Source: Martinezella miluonensis (GTDB taxonomy: Bacteria; Pseudomonadota; Alphaproteobacteria; Rhizobiales; Rhizobiaceae). Taken from it: DNA of 64,000 bases. The DNA is taken from assembly GCF_900094545.1 (NCBI RefSeq), contig NZ_FMAH01000013.1, positions 1-64,000 on the forward strand. The letters are read 5' to 3'. Below the pieces are notes generated by a model. It saw nothing but the letters and a program-made list of their open reading frames with translations, did not search any database and was not told where the DNA came from. The translations under genes were made by a program, and so were the position numbers. Shown here piece by piece: positions 37,740-47,553 of the stretch (its first letter is position 1; every line of letters starts with the position of its first letter).

Positions 37740-37843
37740 GGGCTAACTCCAAGCCCGGGAGACTGCCTCGCTCTTCGAGGCCTTGGCGCTTGCGCTGACG
37801 CTTCAACGCCAAGGCACCCCAGGGTGGGGCAGAGAGGTTTTTT
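37740..37843 (+). ncRNA. Possible structured small RNA
   Basis: Four hairpins follow each other: GGGCT/AGCCC (37740-37756), GCCTCG/CGAGGC (37765-37781), CCTTGGCG/CGCCAAGG (37781-37814) and CCCC/GGGG (37817-37829). They end near six T residues (37838-37843). The density of perfect stems in about 100 nt suggests a structured RNA read from the plus strand. A 64-codon GTG-started minus frame overlaps it but has a poorly placed ribosome site and no family resemblance. The T run sits 8 nt from the last stem, which weakens the terminator reading. Confidence 0.3.
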
Positions 37844-37992
37844 GTCCAGCCGCAGAAGATCAGTCCTCGCCCTGAGGCGCGGAGGTTGAAAGCTGTAGCC
37901 TCGAAAGGCGATGGTAGGTGATCCTGCACCTTCCTTTTTTTCGAGAGAGACGACGCTTGCAGATTTATATTCAGGAAATACTGCGATTTGCT

Positions 37993-38835
<843 letters not shown>

Positions 38836-39002
38836 TGGTGGGCTTTCTCAATCTTTCAGCTGCAAGCTAATTGCTGACCTAATTCGGTTCAAGACGCGAA
38901 AACGTGTATATAGGAACGTGATCGCACACCGGTCTGCCACGAGGATGGACATGAGGGTGGGTCATGATTAATTGAGGGGATGTGCGTCGCAGGGAAGTGC
39001 TG

Positions 39003-40853
39003 ATGGCAGTTGAAGCGCAAGCCAAGCCGAATATGCAAGGCAACGAGCAGGTCGGGTACGATTTCAGCCTTTTCTTTCGGCTGCGGATGATGTTCTCGGC
39101 GTTCTGGAATTCGCCGGTCCGCATCAAGATCATTTCGCTTACCGTTGCGCTCTTCGCAATTATCATGGTCACCGCCTACGTTCAGGTGCTGCTGAACAGC
39201 TGGAACGCTCCCTTCTACGATTCGTTGGCGCGGCGCGATATCTCCGCCTTCTTCCACCAGCTCGGCGTCTTCGGCATGATCGCCGGCTCGCTTCTGGTTC
39301 TCAACGTCATCCAGGCCTGGCTGAACCAGATGACGGCGCTCTACATGCGCGAGGGACTGGCGAGAGATCTGGTGAACCAGTGGCTGCAGGCCAAGCGCGC
39401 GCTTCGCCTTGCTTCCTCCGGTCTGATCGGCGTCAATCCCGACCAGCGTCTGCACGAGGATGCCCGCAATCTCGCAGAGAGCACGACCGGCCTCGCTATC
39501 GGTCTGGTACAGGCGACAATCCTGCTTTTGAGCTTCATCGGCGTGCTCTGGGAGCTGTCGAGCGGCATGGTCTTCCATTTCAAGGGCGCGAGCTTCTCCA
39601 TCCCGGGCTATATGGTTTGGGCGGCGATCCTCTATGCCGGCTCGGCATCCTTCCTTAGTCAATTCGTCGGCCGTCGCCTGGTGCGGCTGAATGCCGACCG
39701 CTATTCCAAGGAAGCCGAGCTGCGCTTCGCGCTCATGCATGCCAACGAGCATATGCCGGCGATCACCATTGCCGGGGGCGAGGAGAACGAGCGCCGGCGG
39801 ATCAATCTCGATATTTCCGCCGTGCTTGCCGTCATCCGCCAGCTCGCCATCGCCAATACCAACCTCACCTGGGTTTCCGCCGGCTATGGTTGGCTGGTGC
39901 TGATCATCCCGATCCTGGTGGCGGCACCCGCCTATTTCTCCGGCGGGCTCACCTTCGGCCAGCTCATGGTGGCGGTCGGCGCATTCAACCAAGTCAATTC
40001 GGCCCTGCGCTGGTATGTTGCTAATTTCGGCCCGATCGCGGAATGGCGTGCGACGTTGATGCGCGTCACCGACTTTCGGCAGGCCCTGACGGAGATGGAC
40101 GACAAGACTCCGATGCCGCATACCCTCCTCTTCGACAAGGCGGCCCCCGGTACCATGGTGTGGACCGACCTGGAGGTATCGACGAAGACAAGTGACGAGG
40201 CCACCGAGAATGGCTTCCGGATTGCCGAGGGCACGGTCACGATCAATGCCGGCGAGCACATCATGATCAACGGCGACCATGGCGTGAACCGGAGATTGCT
40301 GTTCGAGGTGTTGGCGCATCAATGGTATAGCGGTGCCGGAACGGTCAGCCTGCCGCCGATGGAAGACATGCTGTTCGTGCCGCACACGCCCTATGTGCCG
40401 ACCGGTACACTCAGGGAGGCAATCTGTTTCCCGGACGATACGGATGCCTATGATGATGCGGCCGTCGATGCCGTCATGGACAAAGTGGGCCTCGGCCGCT
40501 TGAAGAGCCGCCTCGACACGCAAGCCCGCTGGGACCGCTTGCTGGATACCGAGGAACAGAAGGCCGTCGGCTTTGCGCATCTGCTGCTGGCGAAGCCGAA
40601 ATGGATCATCCTTGATGATGCCTTTGAAGGGCTGGAAGCCGAAGTTCAAGCGCAGGCCTGCGCCATGCTGGCCGACCTCGCCGATGTGACTATGATCTAT
40701 ATCGGCCGTTCCGATGCTTATATGCACGCGCTGTCGCCGCGCCTCCTGCATATGCAGGCTCTGGCCCCGCAGGAGCACAGTATCGCCATAGATACACCTT
40801 CCGAAGCCGCCGATGCGGGCCCGAAGAACGAGAAGAAAGCCAATACGCGATAG
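39003..40853 (+). CDS. SbmA/BacA-like ABC transporter with degenerate ATPase domain
   Basis: The 616-residue protein has an ABC_membrane_2 (SbmA/BacA-type) membrane domain, residues about 40-350, with SWNAPFYDSLARRDISAFFH and QRLHEDARNL, and a fused C-terminal nucleotide-binding domain. In that domain the P-loop reads GDHGVNRR (424-431) and lacks the Lys and Ser/Thr of GxxGxGKS. The signature is LDTEEQ (514-519) in place of LSGGEQ, and Walker B ends Asp-Asp (538-539) instead of Asp-Glu. ATP hydrolysis is therefore doubtful. BacA relatives import antimicrobial peptides and very-long-chain-fatty-acid-related substrates in rhizobia. AGGGAAG lies 6 nt before the ATG; an upstream GTG at 38982 lacks support. 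Confidence 0.87.
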   Translation: MAVEAQAKPNMQGNEQVGYDFSLFFRLRMMFSAFWNSPVRIKIISLTVALFAIIMVTAYVQVLLNSWNAPFYDSLARRDISAFFHQLGVFGMIAGSLLVLNVIQAWLNQMTALYMREGLARDLVNQWLQAKRALRLASSGLIGVNPDQRLHEDARNLAESTTGLAIGLVQATILLLSFIGVLWELSSGMVFHFKGASFSIPGYMVWAAILYAGSASFLSQFVGRRLVRLNADRYSKEAELRFALMHANEHMPAITIAGGEENERRRINLDISAVLAVIRQLAIANTNLTWVSAGYGWLVLIIPILVAAPAYFSGGLTFGQLMVAVGAFNQVNSALRWYVANFGPIAEWRATLMRVTDFRQALTEMDDKTPMPHTLLFDKAAPGTMVWTDLEVSTKTSDEATENGFRIAEGTVTINAGEHIMINGDHGVNRRLLFEVLAHQWYSGAGTVSLPPMEDMLFVPHTPYVPTGTLREAICFPDDTDAYDDAAVDAVMDKVGLGRLKSRLDTQARWDRLLDTEEQKAVGFAHLLLAKPKWIILDDAFEGLEAEVQAQACAMLADLADVTMIYIGRSDAYMHALSPRLLHMQALAPQEHSIAIDTPSEAADAGPKNEKKANTR

Positions 40854-40906
40854 CGCGATCTTCTAGGCGTTGGCGACGCTGGTGTGGCTTCAATTCGCTC
40901 AAAACG

Positions 40907-40937
40907 AAAAACGCCCCGTCCAAGAACGAGGCGTTTT
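40907..40937. terminator. Bidirectional terminator between the BacA-like gene and efp
   Basis: AAAAACGCC-CCGT and ACG-AGGCGTTTT pair around CCAAGA, with T runs on both strands. It lies between the convergent stops at 40853 and 40960. Confidence 0.82.
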
Positions 40938-40959
40938 CATGCAAGCAAGAGGTTAAGGC

Positions 40960-41529
40960 TCAGTCCTTGGCGCGTTCGACGTAGGAATTGTCTTCCGTGG
41001 CGATGACGACGCGGGTGCCGGCGTTGATGTGCGGCGGTACCATGGTGCGTACGCCGTTCGACAGCATCGCAGGCTTGTAGGAAGAGGAGGCCGTCTGGCC
41101 CTTGACGACCGGTTCGGTCTCGGTGATCTCCAGCGTGACGTGGCGCGGCAGTTCGAGTGCCAGCGGAATGCCTTCGTGGATCGACAGGATGCAGGTCATG
41201 CCTTCCTGCAGGTAGGCCTTCTGGTCGCCCATGGTTTCCACGTCGACGACGACCTGGTCGTAGTTGGCGGGGTTCATGAAGTGGAAGCCTTCGCCATCTT
41301 CATAAAGGTACTGGAAGTTCACGTCTTCGACGAAGGCGCGCTCGACCTGCTCGGTGGTGCGCCAGCGCTCGGAGACCTTCACGCCGTCGACGATGCGGCG
41401 CATGTCGACCTGGGTGACCGGCGTACCCTTACCCGGATGAAAGTTCGCGGCGGTGAGAACGACGTAGAGCTTGCCGTCGACGTCGAGAACGTTGCCCTTG
41501 CGGACCGAAGAGGCGATGACCTTGACCAT
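40960..41529 (-). CDS. efp: Elongation factor P
   Basis: This 189-residue tRNA-shaped protein enters the ribosome E site and rescues stalling at polyproline. Three beta-barrel domains are present: the KOW-like N-domain with the modifiable Lys34 in [11 protein letters not shown], the OB domain ([10 protein letters not shown]), and the C-domain ending [21 protein letters not shown] precedes the ATG at 41529. The divergent neighbours epmA and epmB encode the enzymes that beta-lysylate Lys34, so this EF-P belongs to the lysylated class. Confidence 0.96.
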   Translation of the reverse strand: MVKVIASSVRKGNVLDVDGKLYVVLTAANFHPGKGTPVTQVDMRRIVDGVKVSERWRTTEQVERAFVEDVNFQYLYEDGEGFHFMNPANYDQVVVDVETMGDQKAYLQEGMTCILSIHEGIPLALELPRHVTLEITETEPVVKGQTASSSYKPAMLSNGVRTMVPPHINAGTRVVIATEDNSYVERAKD

Positions 41530-41680
41530 AAGACTTCCTTGTAACGCTGCGTTTTGCGTCGTAGAGGGACTGTCGAAATGCTCTCCGAGACGCAGCAATT
41601 GTTTGCTTGGGGGCGCAACTACCCTAAATCAATGGAAATTGCCACCCCCAACGCGGCTTGCGCCCCGAAGAAAGCTAGGA

Positions 41681-42745
41681 ATGAAGCCAACGACGAGCAA
41701 AGCGTCCCCCTGGTGGACCCGCAATGTGCACGCGGATCGGCGGCCGTTCCTCATTGGGCGCAACGCGATCCAGGCGGCGATACGCATGTTCTTTGCGAGC
41801 AACGATTTCATCGAGGTCGATACGGCGACGCTGCAGGTATCGCCCGGCAACGAGGCGCATCTGCATGCTTTCGAGACCGAGGCGCTGACGACGGACGGCA
41901 GAGTATTGCCTCTCTATCTTCATACGTCGCCCGAATTCGCCTGCAAGAAACTGCTTGCGGCCGGCGAAGAGCGCATCGCCTGCTTTGCCCATGTCTACCG
42001 CAACCGTGAGCGCGGGCCGCTGCATCATCCGGAATTCACCATGCTGGAATGGTACCGGGCCGACGAGAGCTATGAGATTCTGATGGCCGATTGTGCCGCG
42101 CTACTGGGACTTGCGGCTGAGACGGTGGGGGCGAAGAAATTCAGCTATCGAGGCGCCGAGGTCGATCCGTTCCTGCTGCCCGAGCGCATCAGCGTGGCAG
42201 CCGCCTTCGAGCGTTATGCCGGCATCGACCTCTTCGCATCCATCGGTTTCGATGGATCGACGGATCGCGAGCGCCTGGCAGCGGACATGCGCCAGGCGGG
42301 CATTCGCGTTGCCGACGACGATCTTTGGCCTGATCTTTTCAGCCGGGTGCTGGTCGAGAAGGTCGAACCTAATCTTGGCTTCGGCCGCGCCACGATCCTC
42401 GACGAATATCCTGTCTCCGAGGCGGCACTGGCCCGGCCATCGGCTGGAGATCATCGCGTTGCCGAGCGTTTCGAGCTCTATGCCTGCGGCGTCGAGCTTG
42501 CCAATGCCTTTGGCGAACTCACCAATGCCAAGGAGCAGCGCCGCCGGTTCGAGATCGAAATGGCGGAAAAGCAGCGCGTCTATGGCGAGACCTATCCGCT
42601 GGATGAGGATTTTTTGGCGGCGCTTGCCGTCATGCCGGCGGCGAGTGGCATCGCGCTCGGCTTTGACCGGCTCGTTATGCTGGCAACCGGTGCCTCACGG
42701 ATCGAACAGGTGCTGTGGGCGCCGGTCGCGGAGTACGACCCATGA
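41681..42745 (+). CDS. epmA: EF-P lysyltransferase EpmA (PoxA/GenX)
   Basis: The 354-residue protein is a truncated class II lysyl-tRNA synthetase lacking the anticodon-binding domain. Motif 2 is YRNRERGPLHHPEFTMLEWY, and motif 3 is GIALGFDRLVML near the end. LYLHTSPEFACKKLLAAG is the PoxA-type amino-acid-activation segment. It attaches (R)-beta-lysine to Lys34 of EF-P. The ATG at 41681 gives the family-length protein; earlier in-frame starts would overlap efp. The stop overlaps epmB by ATGA. Confidence 0.93.
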   Translation: MKPTTSKASPWWTRNVHADRRPFLIGRNAIQAAIRMFFASNDFIEVDTATLQVSPGNEAHLHAFETEALTTDGRVLPLYLHTSPEFACKKLLAAGEERIACFAHVYRNRERGPLHHPEFTMLEWYRADESYEILMADCAALLGLAAETVGAKKFSYRGAEVDPFLLPERISVAAAFERYAGIDLFASIGFDGSTDRERLAADMRQAGIRVADDDLWPDLFSRVLVEKVEPNLGFGRATILDEYPVSEAALARPSAGDHRVAERFELYACGVELANAFGELTNAKEQRRRFEIEMAEKQRVYGETYPLDEDFLAALAVMPAASGIALGFDRLVMLATGASRIEQVLWAPVAEYDP

Positions 42746-43794
42746 ATTCGATGCGTCCGATCCGCAACATCAGCGAACTGGAGCGCGCCGGCCTGATCGA
42801 TGCCGATCAGGCGATCGAGCTGGAGGCTGTGGCCGAGCGCTATGCGGTGGCTCTGACACCGACCGTCATGCGCTTGATCGACCCAGCCGATCCGGCCGAT
42901 CCCATCGCCCGGCAGTTCGTGCCCGATGCGGCCGAGTTGTTTGTCACCCCCGAGGAACGCGCCGATCCGATCGGCGATCACGCACATAGCCCGGTCGAAG
43001 GCATCGTCCATCGCTATCCCGATCGCGTGCTTCTGAAGGCCGTGCATGTCTGCCCGGTCTATTGCCGCTTTTGTTTCCGCCGCGAGATGGTCGGGCCGCA
43101 GGGGCTCGGAACGCTGGATGGCGATGCGCTGGACGGCGCCTTTGCCTATATCCGCGATCACGACGAGATCTGGGAGGTCATCCTCACTGGCGGCGATCCG
43201 CTGGTTCTCTCACCGCGGCGGCTGGAAGAAATCCTGGGACAGCTCGCCAGTATCGACCATGTGAAGATCGTTCGCTTCCATACGCGCGTTCCTGTCGTCG
43301 ATCCGGCGAAGATCGACGCGGCGTTGATCGCGGCGCTGAAGGCGAGCGGCAAGACCGTTTATGTAGCCCTCCATGCCAACCACCCTCGGGAGCTGACGGA
43401 TGAGGCGCGGGCTGCCTGCGCCCAGCTGGTTGATGCCGGGATCGTGCTGGTCAGCCAGTCGGTGTTGCTGAAGGGCGTCAACGACAATCCCGACGTGCTG
43501 GCGGCTTTGATGAAGGCTTTCGTCGAGACGCGGGTGAAGCCGTACTATCTGCATCATCCCGATCTTGCGCCCGGTACCAGCCATTTTCGTATGACGATCG
43601 CGGAGGGTCAGGCGATCGTTGCAGCTCTGCGCGGGCGCATCTCTGGCCTTTGCCAGCCGACTTACATACTCGATATTCCAGGCGGCTATGGCAAGGCGGA
43701 TATCGGCGCAAGTTCGGTTCGCCAGCTGAGCGAAGGCTGCTATTCGGTTTTGGATTATCGCGGCGACGATCATATCTATCCGCTCGAGGCCTAG
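42742..43794 (+). CDS. epmB: EF-P beta-lysylation protein EpmB (lysine 2,3-aminomutase)
   Basis: This 350-residue radical SAM, PLP-dependent enzyme converts alpha-lysine to beta-lysine for EF-P. The iron-sulfur motif is CPVYCRFC (Cys104, Cys108, Cys111), followed by EVILTGGDPLVLSPRRL, and the PLP region is near DIPGGYGKADIG. It overlaps epmA, so both modification enzymes are made together, opposite their substrate efp. The third enzyme known from E. coli, the hydroxylase EpmC, is not in the window. Confidence 0.94.
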   Translation: MNSMRPIRNISELERAGLIDADQAIELEAVAERYAVALTPTVMRLIDPADPADPIARQFVPDAAELFVTPEERADPIGDHAHSPVEGIVHRYPDRVLLKAVHVCPVYCRFCFRREMVGPQGLGTLDGDALDGAFAYIRDHDEIWEVILTGGDPLVLSPRRLEEILGQLASIDHVKIVRFHTRVPVVDPAKIDAALIAALKASGKTVYVALHANHPRELTDEARAACAQLVDAGIVLVSQSVLLKGVNDNPDVLAALMKAFVETRVKPYYLHHPDLAPGTSHFRMTIAEGQAIVAALRGRISGLCQPTYILDIPGGYGKADIGASSVRQLSEGCYSVLDYRGDDHIYPLEA

Positions 43795-44150
43795 ATTCGG
43801 CCCTTTTACCCTACGCTTGCACTGACGCTAAGATTGTTATGAGATTTTTCGAATAAAACGTAGTGGCGAGTTGGCGCGTTAACCTTATTGCGGGCAACGC
43901 CCTCTCACAGAGCTACCGGAACAAAATATTAGAAATCATGAATATTCGTGCGCAAACGGCAAGTTGCATGCTTTACGTGTGGTAAACTCCAATCGGATAA
44001 GTGTCGAATATAGACTTTTCCTACGAAGTATAAGTCAGTTGCATTTACCACGTCGATTAGCGGAATGTTCTATTTTGCCTGTTACTTCTTGGCGAAGAAT
44101 AAGACTGCGTAACTGCGGTTATGCTTGCAATTGCCAGAAGGGACTAGACT
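43795..44150 (+). other. AT-rich leader of the carrier-protein operon
   Basis: This 356-bp gap separates epmB from the acyl carrier protein gene. It is clearly more AT-rich than its flanks and contains the inverted repeat TTTAC-GTGTG-GTAAA (43972-43986), a possible operator. No gene and no clear promoter consensus are seen. AGAAGGGA precedes the carrier-protein start. Confidence 0.5.
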
Positions 44151-44402
44151 ATGAACAAGACGATTCGCGATTTGCTGGCCAAGTTCGGTGCACTTCCCGT
44201 TGCTATCGATCAGATTGAAGACGATGCCGATCTCTACGCGACGGGATTGTCCTCGTTCGCCTCCGTACAATTGATGCTTGGCATCGAAGAGGCATTCGAC
44301 ATCGAGTTTCCCGACAATCTGTTGAACCGCAAGTCCTTCGCCAGCATCGCCGCGATCGAAAGAACCGTCGGCTTGATCCTGGACGGCAGAAAGGTCGCCT
44401 GA
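44151..44402 (+). CDS. Dedicated acyl/aminoacyl carrier protein
   Basis: The 83-residue protein has the four-helix carrier fold. The phosphopantetheine attachment Ser is in ATGLSSFASVQ (Ser35 by alignment with the DSL motif), so the usual DSL is replaced by SSF. Helix 2 and 3 read LMLGIEEAFDIEFPDNLL. It is not the fatty-acid AcpP. Carrier proteins of this type are the substrates of the amino acid:[carrier protein] ligase encoded two genes on. Its stop overlaps the next start (TGATG). Confidence 0.9.
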   Translation: MNKTIRDLLAKFGALPVAIDQIEDDADLYATGLSSFASVQLMLGIEEAFDIEFPDNLLNRKSFASIAAIERTVGLILDGRKVA

Positions 44403-45595
44403 TGACTGCGGCGGTCGCTCTAATTGAGGTTGGGACGGGCGAGGGAGCGGCAGTGCGCGCCGCACGCGTCGCAGCGATCGCCAGCCAACACGCCGATGCC
44501 GTCGATGCCGAGGGCCGGTTCCCGCGGGAAGCTGTCGACGCGATGCGCGCCGAGAAGCTGCTTTCTATCCAGATCCCCACCGCACTTGGCGGCGAGGGTG
44601 CTTCGATCACCGAGATCGCCGAGCTGTGCTCGATCCTCGGTCAGGTATGTGCGGCGAGCGCCATGGTTTTTGCCATGCATCACATCAAGCTTTCGAGCCT
44701 GGTCGAGCACGGCGCCGATAGTGAATGGCACCGGGACTTCATGCGCCGTATCGCAAGCGAGCAGCTGCTGCTGGCCTCGGCGACGACTGAAGGCGGGATC
44801 GGCGGCAATCTGCGCAACAGCATTTGCGCCATCAAGGTCGAGGGCGATGCCTGCTATCTCGAAAAGGACGCGACCGTCATCTCCTATGGCGCCCATGCCG
44901 ACGCCATTCTGATCACCTCGCGCAGCCATGCCGACGCTGCGTCTTCGGATCAGGTGCTGACCTGCTTCCTGAAGGACCAGTACGACATCAAACGTACGGT
45001 CGAGTGGAACACGCTCGGCATGCGCGGAACCTGCTCCGACGGCTTCCTGTTCAAGGGCGAGGCGCCGGCCGCACAGATTCTGCCGAAGCCGTTTGCCGAG
45101 ATTGCCGCGCAATCGATGCTGGCGAGCTCGCATCTGCTTTGGAGTGGCGTCTGGTACGGCATAGCCGCCGATGCGGTTTCCCGCGCGCAGGCCTTCGTGC
45201 GCGCCGCTGCCCGCAAGTCTCCCGGCGCGCCGCCACCCGGCGCGCTGCGTCTGGCCGAAGCCTCCAGCATGCTGCAGATGGTGAAGTCCAATGTGGTCGC
45301 GGGGCTAAAAGCCTATGAAGAGGCGAAGCTCGATGCCGATCGCCTGTCGTCGATGGCTTTTGCCGTGGCGATGAACAACGTCAAGATCGCGTCGTCGGAG
45401 ATGATCCTGCCGATCATCAACCATGCCATGCTGATCTGCGGCATCATGGGCTACAAGAACGGTACGCCCTACAGCCTCGGCCGCCATCTGCGCGACGCGC
45501 ACTCAGCTCAATTGATGATCTCGAACGACCGCATCCTCGGCAATACGTCGACCATGCTGCTCGTCCACAAACAAGACACCAGCCTGTTGGGGTAA
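44402..45595 (+). CDS. Acyl-CoA dehydrogenase-family flavoprotein
   Basis: The 397-residue protein matches the acyl-CoA dehydrogenase fold: an N-terminal helical domain ([20 protein letters not shown]), a middle beta domain ([54 protein letters not shown]) and a C-terminal helical domain with the FAD-contact region [21 protein letters not shown]. The typical catalytic Glu cannot be placed with confidence. Its place between a carrier protein and a carrier-protein aminoacyl ligase suggests it oxidises a carrier-bound aminoacyl or acyl group instead of a CoA ester. This is inferred. Confidence 0.87.
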   Translation: MTAAVALIEVGTGEGAAVRAARVAAIASQHADAVDAEGRFPREAVDAMRAEKLLSIQIPTALGGEGASITEIAELCSILGQVCAASAMVFAMHHIKLSSLVEHGADSEWHRDFMRRIASEQLLLASATTEGGIGGNLRNSICAIKVEGDACYLEKDATVISYGAHADAILITSRSHADAASSDQVLTCFLKDQYDIKRTVEWNTLGMRGTCSDGFLFKGEAPAAQILPKPFAEIAAQSMLASSHLLWSGVWYGIAADAVSRAQAFVRAAARKSPGAPPPGALRLAEASSMLQMVKSNVVAGLKAYEEAKLDADRLSSMAFAVAMNNVKIASSEMILPIINHAMLICGIMGYKNGTPYSLGRHLRDAHSAQLMISNDRILGNTSTMLLVHKQDTSLLG

Positions 45596-45600
45596 CCGTC

Positions 45601-46509
45601 ATGGATATGCAAACCTCGTTTCTCGATCGCCTTTTCGAATCCGGCCTTCTCATCGACACCGGCGTAGACGGTCTCTACGGCCGCAGCGGCCAGTTCGAAG
45701 ACGTCATTTCCGCTTTCGAGCGTCTGATCAACAAGTTTGGCGGTGCCGATGGCGCCGAAGCCATCCGCTTTCCGCCCGGCATGAACCGCGCTTTCTTCGA
45801 AACGAGCGGCTACATGAAGAGCTTCCCGCAGCTTGCCGGCACGGTACACAGCTTCTGCGGCAACGAGCTCGACCATATGAGCCTGTTGAAGTGCATGGAA
45901 GTCGGCGACGACTGGACGAAGGACCAGCAGGCGACCGACATCGTGCTGACGCCGGCGGCCTGCTACCCGCTCTATCCCACAGTCGCCAAGCGTGGCGCCA
46001 TTCCGGAAAACGGCGCGCTCTACGACCTGCAGTCCTATTGCTTCCGCCATGAGCCCTCCAAGGATCCGGCCCGCCAGCAGCTGTTCCGCATGCGCGAATA
46101 TGTCTGCATGGGCAGCGAAAAGCATGTGACGGATTTCCGCCAGAGCTGGATGGACCGCGGCGTCGAGATGATGAAGGCCGTCGGTCTCGACGTGACAATC
46201 GACGTCGCTAACGACCCCTTCTTCGGCCGCGCCGGCAAGATGCTCGCCAACAACCAGCGCGATCAGAACCTGAAGTTCGAACTGCTGATCCCGATCACCT
46301 CTGTCGCCAAGCCAACCGCCTGCATGAGCTTCAACTACCATCAGGATGCCTTCGGAACGAAGTGGGGCCTGAACTTCGCGGATGGCAGCGTCGTGCACAC
46401 GGCTTGCGTCGGCTTCGGTCTGGAGCGCATTGCGCTGGCGCTGTTCCACACCCACGGTCTCGACGTCAAGGAATGGCCCGAGAGCGTGCGCAAGGCGCTG
46501 TGGGGCTGA
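45601..46509 (+). CDS. Amino acid:[carrier protein] ligase (SerRS-like)
   Basis: The 302-residue protein resembles the catalytic core of atypical seryl-tRNA synthetases but lacks the tRNA-binding arm. Motif 2 is in [10 protein letters not shown] and motif 3 in [16 protein letters not shown]. Cys121, Glu166 and Cys269 form the expected zinc site, with the same spacing I recall for the characterised Bradyrhizobium homologue. Those enzymes activate glycine or alanine with ATP and load it onto the phosphopantetheine of a neighbouring carrier protein, not onto tRNA. It starts 5 bp after the dehydrogenase stop. Confidence 0.92.
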   Translation: MDMQTSFLDRLFESGLLIDTGVDGLYGRSGQFEDVISAFERLINKFGGADGAEAIRFPPGMNRAFFETSGYMKSFPQLAGTVHSFCGNELDHMSLLKCMEVGDDWTKDQQATDIVLTPAACYPLYPTVAKRGAIPENGALYDLQSYCFRHEPSKDPARQQLFRMREYVCMGSEKHVTDFRQSWMDRGVEMMKAVGLDVTIDVANDPFFGRAGKMLANNQRDQNLKFELLIPITSVAKPTACMSFNYHQDAFGTKWGLNFADGSVVHTACVGFGLERIALALFHTHGLDVKEWPESVRKALWG

Positions 46510-46517
46510 TCGCTTTC

Positions 46518-47477
46518 ATGGCTGCCGTATTTCAGGGACTGGACCCTACCGCCTACAAGCCGCATGCGTTGCACGATAGCGAGCGCATGTGGCCCGAGAC
46601 GAACTGCTACATCGATCTCTGGATCGAGGTGCTTTCAACCTCGAACCTGCCACCGGAAGCCATGCTCGGCTTCACGGTGACACAGGATTTCGAGGGCGAC
46701 CAGTTCACCTTCTTCAAGGTGCCGCTCGAAGATCTGGAAGCGCTCTATGGCGTGCGTTGCACCGAGCTTGCGATCTACGATAAGGTGCAGAACCATGTCG
46801 CCGAGCAGATCGGCCGCGGCCGGCTCTGCCTGGTGGAGATGGATTCCTTTTTCATGCCCGATACGCAGGGCATCGGCTATCGCCGCGAACACGGCAAGAC
46901 GACGGTGGCGATCAATCGGCTTGATATGGCGGGCCGCACGCTCGAGTATTTCCACAATGGCGGGTTCTTCCAGCTGTCGGGCGAGGATTTCGACGGGCTG
47001 TTCCAGTTGCATCTGACGGATGAGGATCTGCCCTTCCTGCCTTACACGGAATTTGCGAAATTCCCCGAGAAGGCACCGGGCGAGGCTGCGATCCGTCAGA
47101 CCGCACAGCAGCTCCTGTCCTTTCATTTCCGCCGTCGCCCGCAGGCCAACCCGATCCGTGCTTTTGCAGAGGTGTTCCCCGTGCAGGTGGAAGGGGTCGC
47201 CGAACGGCCTTTCGGCTTCTTCCATAAATATGCCTTCAACACGCTGCGTCAGCTCGGCGCCAATTTCGAGCTTGCCGGCAGCCACTTCGATTGGCTCTCG
47301 GCAGATTTGTCCGATGCGGCCGGAGAGGCGCGGAAAATTTCCGAGACGGCGAAGTCGGTGCAGTTCCAGCTTGCCCGCGCCATCACGCGCAAGAAATTCG
47401 AGCCGCTGCGGACAGCCCTTGATCCTGCTGCAGATGCATGGGATGCCATGATGGGCGAGCTCGAACGGAGGCTTTGA
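46518..47477 (+). CDS. DUF1839 family protein
   Basis: The 319-residue protein has the DUF1839 pattern: MAAVFQGLDPTAYKPHALHD, WPETNCYIDLWIEVLSTSNL, FFKVPLEDLEALYGV, and FMPDTQGIGYRREHGKTTVA. The function is unknown. The His/Asn-rich, cysteine-poor sequence suggests an enzyme or an acyl-acceptor transferase, as the family is typically found beside the carrier-protein ligase. It begins 8 bp after the ligase stop, so it belongs to the same operon. The ATG at 46518 is chosen because earlier in-frame starts overlap the ligase. Confidence 0.85.
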   Translation: MAAVFQGLDPTAYKPHALHDSERMWPETNCYIDLWIEVLSTSNLPPEAMLGFTVTQDFEGDQFTFFKVPLEDLEALYGVRCTELAIYDKVQNHVAEQIGRGRLCLVEMDSFFMPDTQGIGYRREHGKTTVAINRLDMAGRTLEYFHNGGFFQLSGEDFDGLFQLHLTDEDLPFLPYTEFAKFPEKAPGEAAIRQTAQQLLSFHFRRRPQANPIRAFAEVFPVQVEGVAERPFGFFHKYAFNTLRQLGANFELAGSHFDWLSADLSDAAGEARKISETAKSVQFQLARAITRKKFEPLRTALDPAADAWDAMMGELERRL

Positions 47478-47553
47478 CCGGCTTCCGTTCGATCGCGATA
47501 CGGCTGGGTCATTTCTGAAAATATTGGGGCGGGGACATTCCCCGGAAGATGTC

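Noticed and set aside
37735..37929. 64-residue minus-strand protein
   Set aside because: GTG start touching the AG-rich site, no family resemblance, and the DNA is dominated by perfect hairpins; a structured RNA is at least as likely.
38889..40778. 629-codon frame antisense to the BacA-like gene
   Set aside because: Length alone is not evidence in GC-rich DNA; the plus strand has a signal for translation and the family membrane domain.
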